DNA of 64,000 bases from contig NZ_CP115668.1 in NCBI RefSeq assembly GCF_028021195.1, positions 744,001 through 808,000 on the forward strand, read 5' to 3'. This stretch comes from Cutibacterium equinum (GTDB lineage Bacteria; Actinomycetota; Actinomycetes; Propionibacteriales; Propionibacteriaceae). A program made the translations under genes and the position numbers. Positions 8,509 through 17,228 of this stretch are shown here, one piece after another; position 1 is the first letter of the stretch; the number at the start of each line of letters is the position of its first letter. The notes below the pieces were generated by a model. That model did not search any database, was not told the origin of the DNA, and saw nothing but the letters and a program-made list of their open reading frames with translations.

Positions 8509-10716
8509 TCAGCGCCGGAAGAGGGATGCCGGCATCCAGACAGCCAACCAGTGTGGTTTCGGAGTGCGCGTCTTGGACAGCCAATCCTTGACGGTTGCGA
8601 GGTCGAAAGCCATCGACTCGTAGCGGCCGTCCTTGCCTGACCAGCGGTCCTTTTCCTCGGCCAGGGCCAGTCGTTGCACGGCCTGTGCGGTGTACTCATC
8701 CATGTCGTGGGTCAAGGCGGTGGCCTGGTGACGAGGTGTTCCCTCGGGCCAGGGCAGTCCATGATCGATCCATAGTGCGCGCAGCTCTTGCCAGGCGCGG
8801 GCTGTTGACCCGTTCGAGACTCGGTGCCGGGATACCAGGATGCGGATGAGCATCGGCGCAACGAGCAGGAGCACGACGACGAGCACCATGACCAGGACCG
8901 GCCAATTCATGGTGGTGTGACCGGGGGTGCTGACGGGAACCGGGCTGCTTGACGCAGTCGGAGTGCTGGATTCCGTCGCCGAGGGAATGGCGGACGACTC
9001 AGCCGAGGGAGTGGGGCTGGCCGACGGGATCGGAGTGGGAGATGGGGTGGGGGCGGGCTTGCCGGTCCACGTCGGCGCGGGAGCCACTGCAGCGGTCGGC
9101 TCGAACCTCACCCATCCGTAGTCCTGGAAGTACAGTTCCGGCCAGGCGTGCATCTGGTTGGCTCGCACCTTCCAGCTGTCACCATCGTGATCTCCGGGCA
9201 GGAATCCGACGGACACCCGTGAGGGGATCCCCTCGATACGGGCCATGAGCGCCATCGAGGCGGCGAAGTGAATGCAATACCCTCGGTGGGTTCGCAGCAG
9301 GAAGTTCTGGAGTATTTGGAAGCCGTCGCCTTCGGGGGCATCGATGTCGTAGTGGAACCGGGAGCCGTCGCGCAACCAGTCCTGGATGGCGATGGCCTTG
9401 GCCACCGGGGCGCTCTTGCCCTTGACGATCCCGTGAGTCAACTCCGCGATGTCGGCCGGCATGCCATCGGGGACTTCGTTGTAGACCGTGCTGGCAGGAA
9501 TGCCGGCCTTCACCTTGCTGAAGGCTGACGGATCAGGGTCCGGCTCCTCAGCGGAGACGCTGTACTGCATGGTGTCAGTGGCGTGGTCGTGATCGGCGGA
9601 TGTCGAGACGATTGTCAGACTGTCGGGGTCCCAGGCCCAGGTCTGGTCCACGTCCGCGTTGATCGGTCCGTATGGGGCAGGCAAGTACTGCGACGAGAAA
9701 CCGTGGATGGTGACGTCGACGTTGCGGGTCTGCGAATGACTCGTCAACCCCGGGACCTGCCCAGGGGCCGAGCGCTGCAAATCGACCGCCATGAGTCCCC
9801 ACCCTCGGGCCGTCATCGTGGGCAGGGAGGTCATGCGCAGGTATTCACCCTCAGAACCATTGGTGGTGTAGTCGATCACCGCGGCCGTCGAGGTGTTGTG
9901 CAGGTTGCGGCGCAGATCGATGGTGGGATCACTCATGCGCACCGGGCCCGAACGGCCTTCTGAGGGGCGGGCCAGGTCGACGTGTCCCCACACCGGGATG
10001 ATGACCGCCAGAACCGTGGCGAGAGAGATGGTGATGGCGCCGATGATGGCTGCCAACACTCTGGTGAGCCGGGCGCCCCCGCGCAGCGCGTGATCGACGG
10101 CGAGGATGAGGAGCCAGCCGGCTGCGACCAGGGTGAAACTCCACCACGGAGCATCATTGGCGATGGCCAGGACAGCGGCGAGATGTGTGGCCAGCAGAGG
10201 TGCAAGGGACCATCCAGGGCTCTCCAAGGTGATCGTGAGTAGATCGATCAGCACAGTGAGGACACCGATGACTGTCGTCGCCAACCAGGTGATGCCAATT
10301 GACGTGGGCAGCGGGCCGTAGGTCGTCTGGATGAGGGTGATGGTGTCTCGGTACAGATGCAGGAAGGTCAATGGGAACTTGCCTGGCAATCCGGCCGCTG
10401 ATGCGCAGATTCCACCCATCACGACGGAGACGATGACGACGAGGATGGCTTGGACGCCCTGTACCTCGGCGTGGTCCCAATGATGACGCCGGCACAGCAG
10501 TGCAACGGCTTCCAGCGCGATGATGATGGCCGTCGGGCCAATCCAGTACCAGGGATCAGCGGTGAGATCCGCCAGGGAGAAGGTCGCCAGGATCATGGCG
10601 AGGGCAACGGCAAGATGGATCATCAGGCCGTGGGAGTACTCGGGTGGCGGCTCGATCGGTCCGAGGAACTCTGCGAGCCGGGACTCAGGCTGGGCAGCGC
10701 GACGTGGGTTGTTCAT
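8509..10716 (-). CDS. Transglutaminase-like membrane protein (TgpA-type)
   Basis: About 735 aa. The N-terminal half holds several transmembrane helices. An extracellular transglutaminase-like domain follows, with catalytic Cys in HRGYCIHFA, His in HAWPELY and an acidic residue in GWVRFEP. A Ser/Thr/Pro-rich linker, one more transmembrane helix (WPVLVMVLVVVLLLVAPML) and a cytoplasmic tail complete it. ATG 10716 overlaps the DUF58 stop by 4 bp (ATGA), which fixes the start. Third gene of a MoxR-DUF58-TgpA operon, an arrangement linked to envelope processes. Substrate unknown. Confidence 0.88.
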   Translation of the reverse strand: MNNPRRAAQPESRLAEFLGPIEPPPEYSHGLMIHLAVALAMILATFSLADLTADPWYWIGPTAIIIALEAVALLCRRHHWDHAEVQGVQAILVVIVSVVMGGICASAAGLPGKFPLTFLHLYRDTITLIQTTYGPLPTSIGITWLATTVIGVLTVLIDLLTITLESPGWSLAPLLATHLAAVLAIANDAPWWSFTLVAAGWLLILAVDHALRGGARLTRVLAAIIGAITISLATVLAVIIPVWGHVDLARPSEGRSGPVRMSDPTIDLRRNLHNTSTAAVIDYTTNGSEGEYLRMTSLPTMTARGWGLMAVDLQRSAPGQVPGLTSHSQTRNVDVTIHGFSSQYLPAPYGPINADVDQTWAWDPDSLTIVSTSADHDHATDTMQYSVSAEEPDPDPSAFSKVKAGIPASTVYNEVPDGMPADIAELTHGIVKGKSAPVAKAIAIQDWLRDGSRFHYDIDAPEGDGFQILQNFLLRTHRGYCIHFAASMALMARIEGIPSRVSVGFLPGDHDGDSWKVRANQMHAWPELYFQDYGWVRFEPTAAVAPAPTWTGKPAPTPSPTPIPSASPTPSAESSAIPSATESSTPTASSSPVPVSTPGHTTMNWPVLVMVLVVVLLLVAPMLIRILVSRHRVSNGSTARAWQELRALWIDHGLPWPEGTPRHQATALTHDMDEYTAQAVQRLALAEEKDRWSGKDGRYESMAFDLATVKDWLSKTRTPKPHWLAVWMPASLFRR

Positions 10717-11939
10717 GAGACCGCCGTCCTGTTGCCACGGAGCAGTTGTTGCCACGCTGCCGTGACAGTAGTGCGAGCGTCGACGTGAACGACTGTCCAC
10801 CCGGAATCTGACAGAGCGTTCACCGCTCGTTCGTGTTCCTCGGCCTGCTCAAGGGTTCCGCGAAATCGTCGGGCAACGAAGGTGTCGGTGTCGAGGACGA
10901 GGGCGAGTCCGGCAACCCGGTCTCGCCTCAGGTCCACAAGATCGTCGATATCAGCCGACTCCAGCCGGCCGAGGATGGCGATGGCTGGGCCGTCTATTCC
11001 CTGACAGGATTCGACCGCCACACGTAACGTGCTGTCCGGGCGCAGTGGTTGGTCGACGAGAGCCTCGAGAAGATCACCCATGAGCGGGCCGGCCGAATCG
11101 CACACATGCGTGACGTATCCGTCTGCCCTGAGTCGAGTGGCTATTGACGCCACCGAGTTGACGGCCCACTCGAAGGAGGCATCGGGGCCAGTACCGGCAT
11201 GGCGTTGGGCGCGAGAGTCCAGCACCACCACCACGGACGGGTTCCAGGCTTGTTCCTCCCGACGAACCATGAGGTCGCCGCGGTGTGCCGTGGAACGCCA
11301 GTGGACACGGCGAATGGAATCCCCGGAGCGCCAATCTCGCACCATGGCGTCATCGGCGCCGCTGCTTCCGGCATTGACGGCAGAGGATCTGGTGTCGAAT
11401 CCCTGGCTGGCGAGTTCGCTGGAAGTGCTGAGGTCGGCGATCCTCGGCGTCACGACGACTTCTGCTGTTTGTGCGAGGTCGGTGTGGCGACAGGCCATGC
11501 CGAAAGGGTCGACGGTACGCATCATGACGGGCCCGATCGTGAATCGACCACGAGTGGTGGGCACGATCGGCGTCTGGATGGTCGATGACCCCCACCCGGA
11601 CTGGCCCAGGGCAGGGGGCACGGTGTCACTGAATTGTGCTGCGCCCAGCGGCAATCCTCCACGACGCTCCACGGTGGCGGTCTCGAGAGCCTCAGAGCCC
11701 AACGGCATCCGCACGGGGGCCAGACTTCGCTCAGTGCGCACCTGGGGACGCAACCACGCCACGACAGCAACGGCGACCAAGGGCAACAGGATGAGCAGGA
11801 TGCCCATTCGGGCCAGATCACGCTGATCAATGCTCAAGCCGGTGACCGCCAGGACGATGCCGACGATCCCGACGGCACGTCCTCGCGGGGTGAGAACCCC
11901 CCAGCGGCGAGGAGAGGTGGACGTCGAGGAGGAAGTCAT
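10713..11939 (-). CDS. DUF58 domain protein
   Basis: 408 aa with two N-terminal transmembrane helices (about residues 20-65) and a DUF58 domain containing DSIRRVHWRSTAHRGDLMVRREE, the family signature. A vWA-like segment VVVLDSRAQ follows. It overlaps moxR upstream and the transglutaminase gene downstream by 4 bp each, so the three are translated together. MoxR ATPases act as chaperones on vWA-type partners. Role here is inferred from that pairing. Confidence 0.9.
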   Translation of the reverse strand: MTSSSTSTSPRRWGVLTPRGRAVGIVGIVLAVTGLSIDQRDLARMGILLILLPLVAVAVVAWLRPQVRTERSLAPVRMPLGSEALETATVERRGGLPLGAAQFSDTVPPALGQSGWGSSTIQTPIVPTTRGRFTIGPVMMRTVDPFGMACRHTDLAQTAEVVVTPRIADLSTSSELASQGFDTRSSAVNAGSSGADDAMVRDWRSGDSIRRVHWRSTAHRGDLMVRREEQAWNPSVVVVLDSRAQRHAGTGPDASFEWAVNSVASIATRLRADGYVTHVCDSAGPLMGDLLEALVDQPLRPDSTLRVAVESCQGIDGPAIAILGRLESADIDDLVDLRRDRVAGLALVLDTDTFVARRFRGTLEQAEEHERAVNALSDSGWTVVHVDARTTVTAAWQQLLRGNRTAVS

Positions 11940-12979
11940 CGGTCCTGATCGGTCCGCTCGGGTACCCGCACCTGACGCAGAATCGAGTCGATGACCGACT
12001 CGGCTGCCCGGGCAGTGTCGTGGCTGGCCACCCCGCTGCGCCCTGTGAACACCAGACGGTGAGCCAGGATCGGGGCAGCGAGGGCCTGGACGTCGTCAGG
12101 AATGACGTAGGCGCGGCCACTCATGGCGGCGCGAGCTCGACAGGCCCGAACCAGGTGGAGGGCGGCGCGTGGGGATGCCCCCAGCCGAATGGATTCGTGA
12201 CTGCGGGTCGCTGCGACGATGTCCAGGACGTACTCGTGGATGTCACGTGCCACGTGGACTCCCAGGACAGCCGAGATGAGGCTGCGAACCGTTGCGGCGT
12301 CGGTGACCGGGGTGGTCTGGTCGAGAGGAGAGGCCGCACCGTGGTGTTCGAGCATGGCGAGCTCGGCGGACCTGGTCGGGTAGCCCATGGTGATGCGGGC
12401 CATGAAGCGGTCTCGCTGGGCCTCCGGTAGGCGGTAGGTCCCCTCCATCTCAATGGGGTTCTGGGTGGCCATCACCATGAAGGGGGCGTCAAGGACGTGA
12501 GTCTGACCATCCGCTGAGACCTGACGTTCGGCCATCGCTTCGAGGAGGGCGGACTGGGTCTTGGGGGAGGCCCGATTGATCTCGTCGCCGACGACGATGT
12601 TGGCGAAGATTCCGCCAGGTTTGAAGACGAACTGCTTCTTCTCCTTGTCGTAGACGCTGACTCCGGTGATGTCGGAAGGCAGCAGATCAGGGGTGAACTG
12701 GATGCGGTGCACGGTGCAGTCGATGGCGCGGCCGAGCGCACGGGCGAGCATCGTCTTACCGACGCCGGGAACGTCCTCCACGAGGAGATGACCTTGAGCG
12801 AGGAGGACCACGAGGGCGGTGTCGATACGTCCGACCTTGCCTTCGATGACTCCGGCCACAGCCGAGCGGATGGCATTCGTCACGGCCACCACGTCGTCAA
12901 TCGTCGCTGCTGTGCCAACGGCGTCGTCGAAGGGTTGGGCATGGGCCGGGGCGACCGACTGTGCTTTTTCGTGGCTCAA
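11936..12979 (-). CDS. MoxR-family AAA ATPase
   Basis: 347-aa cytoplasmic AAA+ ATPase. Walker A is GVGKTMLARAL, Walker B is VVGDEINRASPKTQSALLEAM, and sensor 1 is MVMATQNPIEMEGTYRLPEAQRDRF. I chose TTG 12979 because AGGAGG stands 6 nt before it and the length then matches the family; a longer reading frame extends upstream without a ribosome site. First gene of the operon with DUF58 and the transglutaminase. Divergent from mraZ across 277 bp. Confidence 0.92.
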   Translation of the reverse strand: MSHEKAQSVAPAHAQPFDDAVGTAATIDDVVAVTNAIRSAVAGVIEGKVGRIDTALVVLLAQGHLLVEDVPGVGKTMLARALGRAIDCTVHRIQFTPDLLPSDITGVSVYDKEKKQFVFKPGGIFANIVVGDEINRASPKTQSALLEAMAERQVSADGQTHVLDAPFMVMATQNPIEMEGTYRLPEAQRDRFMARITMGYPTRSAELAMLEHHGAASPLDQTTPVTDAATVRSLISAVLGVHVARDIHEYVLDIVAATRSHESIRLGASPRAALHLVRACRARAAMSGRAYVIPDDVQALAAPILAHRLVFTGRSGVASHDTARAAESVIDSILRQVRVPERTDQDR

Positions 12980-13185
12980 CGGAATCCTCCTGGCGTGCGC
13001 GGCAGTGACCGAACCCATGCTATCGGGATCTGCTGACGGTGAGGTTCCTCGCTCCGCCGCGACGGCTAAAACAGGGGTGAAAGGCCTTCTCAGAGCCATA
13101 TTGACGGTCCTGTCCCTCGAGTCTGCCGCGTGATGGCGCGGTGGGGGGAGGAAAGGGGAGATTGCGGGGACACAATGGTGGCATG

Positions 13186-13221
13186 GTGGAGCGATGTGGA
13201 GTATGTTGGAGGCAAGTGGAG
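13186..13221 (+). promoter_or_regulatory. MraZ box array: four GTGGAG repeats at 10-bp period
   Basis: GTGGAG at 13186, GTGGAG at 13196, TTGGAG at 13206 and GTGGAG at 13216 are spaced exactly one helical turn apart, directly upstream of mraZ. MraZ proteins are known to bind 3-4 direct repeats of this kind at their own promoters, which points to autoregulation of the division cluster. The 277-bp moxR/mraZ intergenic region holds no gene; apart from the boxes I see only a weak TTGACG at 13100. Confidence 0.85.
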
Positions 13222-13256
13222 GAGATTGCCTCGATCGGGGAGCTAGGAGGTGCCTG

Positions 13257-13685
13257 GTGTTTCTGGGTACGCACACTCCAAAGCTCGACGAAAAGGGCCG
13301 CTTCTTCCTGCCGGCGAAGTTCCGCGACGAGTTGGACGACGGGTTGGTCATCACCAGAGGCCAGGACAGGTGTCTGGCGGTCTACCCGACCGAAACCTTC
13401 GTGGAGATGACCCGGGAGATCGCCAAGGGTTCGGTGAGCGTCAAGAAGGTTCGTGACTACCAGCGCATGCTGGCAGCCGGAGCCAGCGACACCGCTCCTG
13501 ACAAGCAAGGGCGGGTCATGATTCCGCCAATGCTGAGGCGCTACGCCGGTCTCGACAAGGAGATCGTCGTAGTGGGTGCGATCACCCGTGTCGAAGTCTG
13601 GGACGCCGCCGAGTGGGAGAAGTACTCCGAAGCCCAGGAGGAGGCCTTCGCCGAGATGAACGAGGAGGTCTTCGCCGAACAGTGA
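13257..13685 (+). CDS. mraZ: Transcriptional regulator MraZ
   Basis: 142-aa AbrB-fold DNA-binding protein with two SpoVT-AbrB-like repeats: [17 protein letters not shown] near the N-terminus and [19 protein letters not shown] in the middle. GTG 13257 follows AGGAGG by 6 nt and starts the conserved [15 protein letters not shown]; a longer frame starts at 13194 but would run over the MraZ boxes. First gene of the division cluster. A 12-bp palindrome GATCACGTGATC overlaps its stop codon. Confidence 0.96.
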   Translation: MFLGTHTPKLDEKGRFFLPAKFRDELDDGLVITRGQDRCLAVYPTETFVEMTREIAKGSVSVKKVRDYQRMLAAGASDTAPDKQGRVMIPPMLRRYAGLDKEIVVVGAITRVEVWDAAEWEKYSEAQEEAFAEMNEEVFAEQ

Positions 13686-13834
13686 TCACGTGATCCGCGG
13701 CTCCGCTCCGACCGGGCACCCTGACACAACTTCCCCTGTGCCAGGTGGTCCAGCCGGAACGGAACCCCGAATCACGGGTCGTCGACACCGGTCGAGGACG
13801 TTGCTGGCACACCGTGCCGGGGAGGGGGATGCTC

Positions 13835-14842
13835 ATGGCGACCGATGCCATCGGTAGCGATGCCGTTCACATCCCCGTCATGCGATCCCGTATTCTCGAC
13901 CTTCTCGCCCCGGCTCTCACGGGGGACCATCCCGTTCACATCGACGGCACCCTTGGCATGGGGGGCCACGCCGAAGCTGTGCTGAATCGGTTCCCTCACG
14001 TGCAGCTCGTCGGTATCGACCGGGATCAGCAAGCCCTGGCAATGGCGGGCGCGCGGCTTGAACCGTTCGGGTCTCGCGTCCATCTCGTCCACGCCGTCCA
14101 CGACGAGATCCCCGAAGTCCTCGATGGCCTCGGGGTCGAGTGCGTGGATTCGGTTCTCCTGGATCTGGGGGTGTCCTCCCTACAGATCGACGAGGTGGAT
14201 CGTGGGTTCTCATACTCCGTCGATTCCCCGCTGGACATGCGCATGGACCAATCCGGTGGACGCACTGCCGCCGAGGTGATCAACGAGTCCACATCGGCAG
14301 AGTTGGTCCGGATCCTGCGCGACTACGGTGAGGAAAAGTTCGCCGATCGTATCGTGCGCGCCATCGTGGCCGAGCGAGATCGTCAACCCATTGAAACCTC
14401 TGGACGCCTCGTCGACATCATCACGGAGGCGATTCCTGTCGCCGTCCGACACAAGCGCTCAGGTCATCCCGCCAAGCGCACCTTCCAGGCACTGCGGATT
14501 GCGGTCAACCGTGAGATGGAGACCCTTCCGGCGGTACTTCCACGCTCACTCGACCGGCTGGCCGTCGGGGGTCGGATGGCGGTTCTCGCCTACCACTCCC
14601 TGGAGGACCGTCCCGTCAAGGACGTGTTCCGTGAGGCCTGCGCTGACAGCGCGCCAGCAGGGTTGCCGATGGTTCCCGAGTCCATGGCAGCCAAGTTCCG
14701 TCCCATCACTCGGGGGGCGGAACGCCCTGACGCCGACGAGGTGTCGACCAATCCACGATCCGCGTCAGCACGGTTGCGGGTCATTGAACGGGTCCGTCCT
14801 GGATCCATCAGCCCCCAGAACACGACCAAGGAGAGCCGATGA
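13835..14842 (+). CDS. rsmH: 16S rRNA (cytosine1402-N4)-methyltransferase
   Basis: AdoMet-dependent enzyme that methylates C1402 of 16S rRNA, 335 aa. The AdoMet loop is HIDGTLGMGGHAEAVL; ALRIAVNREMETLP and VLAYHSLEDRPVK are conserved C-terminal motifs. ATG 13835 is favoured because a GGGGAGGGGG ribosome site lies 6 nt upstream; upstream in-frame starts lack one. The 149 bp after mraZ contain only short hairpins. The stop overlaps the ftsL-like gene. Confidence 0.95.
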   Translation: MATDAIGSDAVHIPVMRSRILDLLAPALTGDHPVHIDGTLGMGGHAEAVLNRFPHVQLVGIDRDQQALAMAGARLEPFGSRVHLVHAVHDEIPEVLDGLGVECVDSVLLDLGVSSLQIDEVDRGFSYSVDSPLDMRMDQSGGRTAAEVINESTSAELVRILRDYGEEKFADRIVRAIVAERDRQPIETSGRLVDIITEAIPVAVRHKRSGHPAKRTFQALRIAVNREMETLPAVLPRSLDRLAVGGRMAVLAYHSLEDRPVKDVFREACADSAPAGLPMVPESMAAKFRPITRGAERPDADEVSTNPRSASARLRVIERVRPGSISPQNTTKESR

Positions 14843-15303
14843 GCGCCGAACCAGCACCGCGTCCCCAGCCGGCCACGGCTGTCGCAGCGCCGACGCCCCT
14901 GTTGCGTCCCACGCTGCGACCCCTTCCGCGCAGGATTCCACAGCACCGAATGGGCAGACTCGGCTTCGCCATCCTCATCGTCGTCATGCTGGGCATCGGA
15001 TTGGCTGGGCTCCTGGTGCTCAACACCACGATCCAGGCACAGTCCATGCAGATCGCCCAGGAGACTCGCAATCTCAACGTCCTGCAGCATCAGCAGGCCG
15101 TGCTGGCTGCTGACGTGGACCACCTGCGAGGGCCCCAGAACTTGCAGGAAGAGGCCAAGAAGCTGGGTATGAGGCCCAATCCCTACGGTTCCTACATCGA
15201 CCTGCGCACTGGCAAGGTCATGGGAACTCAGACAAAGGTCAATGGCAAGGAGGCGCTGGGAGTCATTGGTGAGACGGCCAAGCCAAAGGTGGACAAGCCG
15301 TGA
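14839..15303 (+). CDS. ftsL: FtsL-like cell division protein
   Basis: 154-aa bitopic protein with a Pro/Ala-rich cytoplasmic N-terminus, one transmembrane helix (about residues 46-68) and an extracellular coiled coil (QIAQETRNLNVLQHQQAVLAADVDHLR). Position between rsmH and ftsI is the canonical ftsL slot. It should link FtsQ and FtsB-like partners to FtsW/FtsI at the septum. Overlaps rsmH and ftsI by 4 bp each. Sequence conservation in this family is low, so assignment relies on topology and context. Confidence 0.88.
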   Translation: MSAEPAPRPQPATAVAAPTPLLRPTLRPLPRRIPQHRMGRLGFAILIVVMLGIGLAGLLVLNTTIQAQSMQIAQETRNLNVLQHQQAVLAADVDHLRGPQNLQEEAKKLGMRPNPYGSYIDLRTGKVMGTQTKVNGKEALGVIGETAKPKVDKP

Positions 15304-17228
15304 GTGATTCCCGGCGCTCCAGCGGCCCGACTCGACGTCCCGGTTCCGCCCGACCTCCGGCGTCCGGGCGTGGATCGGCATCATCACGACCCGGTTCTAC
15401 GCCGGGTCGTCGGGCGTCAGACGCCAAGGCGGCCCCAAAGATGGCTTCCCAGCGCGGCCGTCTGACGATCATCATGGCGGCATTTCTCGTGTTCGCGGTG
15501 GGTCTGGCTGGCCGTGCTCTGCAGTTGCAGGCCATTGAGGCTCCTGCGTATGCGGCCTCGGCGGCGGCGCGGATGAAATACACCTACAGCCTGCAGCCCG
15601 ACCGCGGACAGCTCACTGATCGTAACGGCACCGTCATGGCTCGGACCCAGCCGGCAGTGCTGGTATTCGTCGACCCCCGGATGATCTCGCGCAATGGTGT
15701 TGACGAGCGCGTCACCATGAGCCGCGCCCAGCGGGAGAAAGCTGCTGCCGCCCCGAAGGCGGTCGCCAAGATCCTGGCCAAGCACCTTGGTGGCCGTCCC
15801 GAGGATTACCGCAAGGCCGTCACGGCCACCGATTCCAAGGGCAATCTCAGCCGCTACTCCGTGGTGCGTCGCCATGTCGACAGCTATACCTTCGACCTCA
15901 TCAAGGAGGACATGAAGAAGGGGGAGTGGTACGGCGTCTTCAAGTCCAATGATCCGATCCGTACCTATCCTTCCGGAGACGTGGCGTCCAATGTCGTCGG
16001 GTTCGTCAATGCCGAGGGTAAGGGAGCTGGCGGTTTCGAGTACACCCATGACAAGGCCTTGGCAGGTGTGCCCGGCAAGGAGTCCTACGAGGCGTCGACG
16101 TGGGGACGCATCCCGCTGGGGTCCAACACCCTCGTTCCTGCTGTCAACGGCACCAGTTACACCCTGACCCTTGACGCCCAGTTGCAACTCATGGCCCAGC
16201 AGGCACTGGAGACGGCCATCAAGAACGCCAAGGCCAAGAGTGGCGAGATCATCATCATGGACGTCACCAATAGTGAGGTGCTCGCCATGGCGTCGATGCC
16301 CACCTTCGACGCGAACAAGCCTGGAAAGGTCAAGGAGGACCAGACCCGCAACCGGGCCATCCAGGACGCCTACGAGCCGGGATCCGTTCAGAAGGTCCTG
16401 ACGATGGCCGCCCTCACCGACCAGGGAATCATCACCCCTGACACGCGCATCGTCGTACCTCCGGCCCTGACTTCTGGCGGCGGCAAGATCACCGATGCCG
16501 AGCCTCACGGCACCGAGCACCTGACCGCTCGCGGGGTTCTCGTGCACTCCTCGAACATCGGAACGGCCCTGTTCGCCCGAAAGCTCGACAAGCCGACGAT
16601 GGTCTCCTACCTCAAGAGTTTCGGTCTGGGGGTGCCGACCGGAATCGGTCTGCCCGGCGAGGCTCAAGGACAGATTCCCAAGCCGGACATGCCTGATTAC
16701 ACCCGGGACCAGGTGGCATTCGGCCAGGGGCTGTCGGTGACCGCGATCCAGGAGGCCGCCGCAGTGGCTGGCATTGTCAATGGTGGCGTCTATCACTCCC
16801 CGACGATCATCAAGTCTGCTGTTGACGGTCACGGCGAACCTGTTGAAGTTCCCGGGACGACGACCCGCCGAGTGATCTCGCAGCAGGCCTCCGAGCAGGT
16901 CCGCGACATGATGGAGAACGTCGTTTCGACGGCCAAGGGCCGCCCCATCGCGGATTACCGGATGGGTGGAAAAACGGGTACCGCTCAGCGGGTCGACCCG
17001 GAATGCCACTGCTATCGCGGTTACATCTCCTCATTCATGGCCGTCGCTCCCATCGAGAAGCCGCGTATTCTCACCTACGTCGTCATCAACCAGCCCACCC
17101 ACGGACACACAGGTACGGAGGTGGCCCAGCCTGCGGCGCGGCAACTCATGTCCGTCGCCCTGCCGCGCTACGGTGTGCGACCGTCCACCGACAAAGCGCG
17201 CAAGGAACCTTTGGAGTACGAGCCGTGA
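15300..17228 (+). CDS. ftsI: Penicillin-binding protein, division transpeptidase
   Basis: 642-aa class B PBP for septal peptidoglycan cross-linking. A disordered basic N-terminus is followed by one transmembrane helix (about residues 57-78), a dimerisation domain (LQPDRGQLTDRNGTVMA) and the transpeptidase domain. Active-site motifs are SVQK with Ser about 362, the SSN of VHSSNIGTAL and KTG about 558. The GTG start overlaps the ftsL stop and its own stop overlaps the murE start. Confidence 0.96.
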   Translation: MSDSRRSSGPTRRPGSARPPASGRGSASSRPGSTPGRRASDAKAAPKMASQRGRLTIIMAAFLVFAVGLAGRALQLQAIEAPAYAASAAARMKYTYSLQPDRGQLTDRNGTVMARTQPAVLVFVDPRMISRNGVDERVTMSRAQREKAAAAPKAVAKILAKHLGGRPEDYRKAVTATDSKGNLSRYSVVRRHVDSYTFDLIKEDMKKGEWYGVFKSNDPIRTYPSGDVASNVVGFVNAEGKGAGGFEYTHDKALAGVPGKESYEASTWGRIPLGSNTLVPAVNGTSYTLTLDAQLQLMAQQALETAIKNAKAKSGEIIIMDVTNSEVLAMASMPTFDANKPGKVKEDQTRNRAIQDAYEPGSVQKVLTMAALTDQGIITPDTRIVVPPALTSGGGKITDAEPHGTEHLTARGVLVHSSNIGTALFARKLDKPTMVSYLKSFGLGVPTGIGLPGEAQGQIPKPDMPDYTRDQVAFGQGLSVTAIQEAAAVAGIVNGGVYHSPTIIKSAVDGHGEPVEVPGTTTRRVISQQASEQVRDMMENVVSTAKGRPIADYRMGGKTGTAQRVDPECHCYRGYISSFMAVAPIEKPRILTYVVINQPTHGHTGTEVAQPAARQLMSVALPRYGVRPSTDKARKEPLEYEP

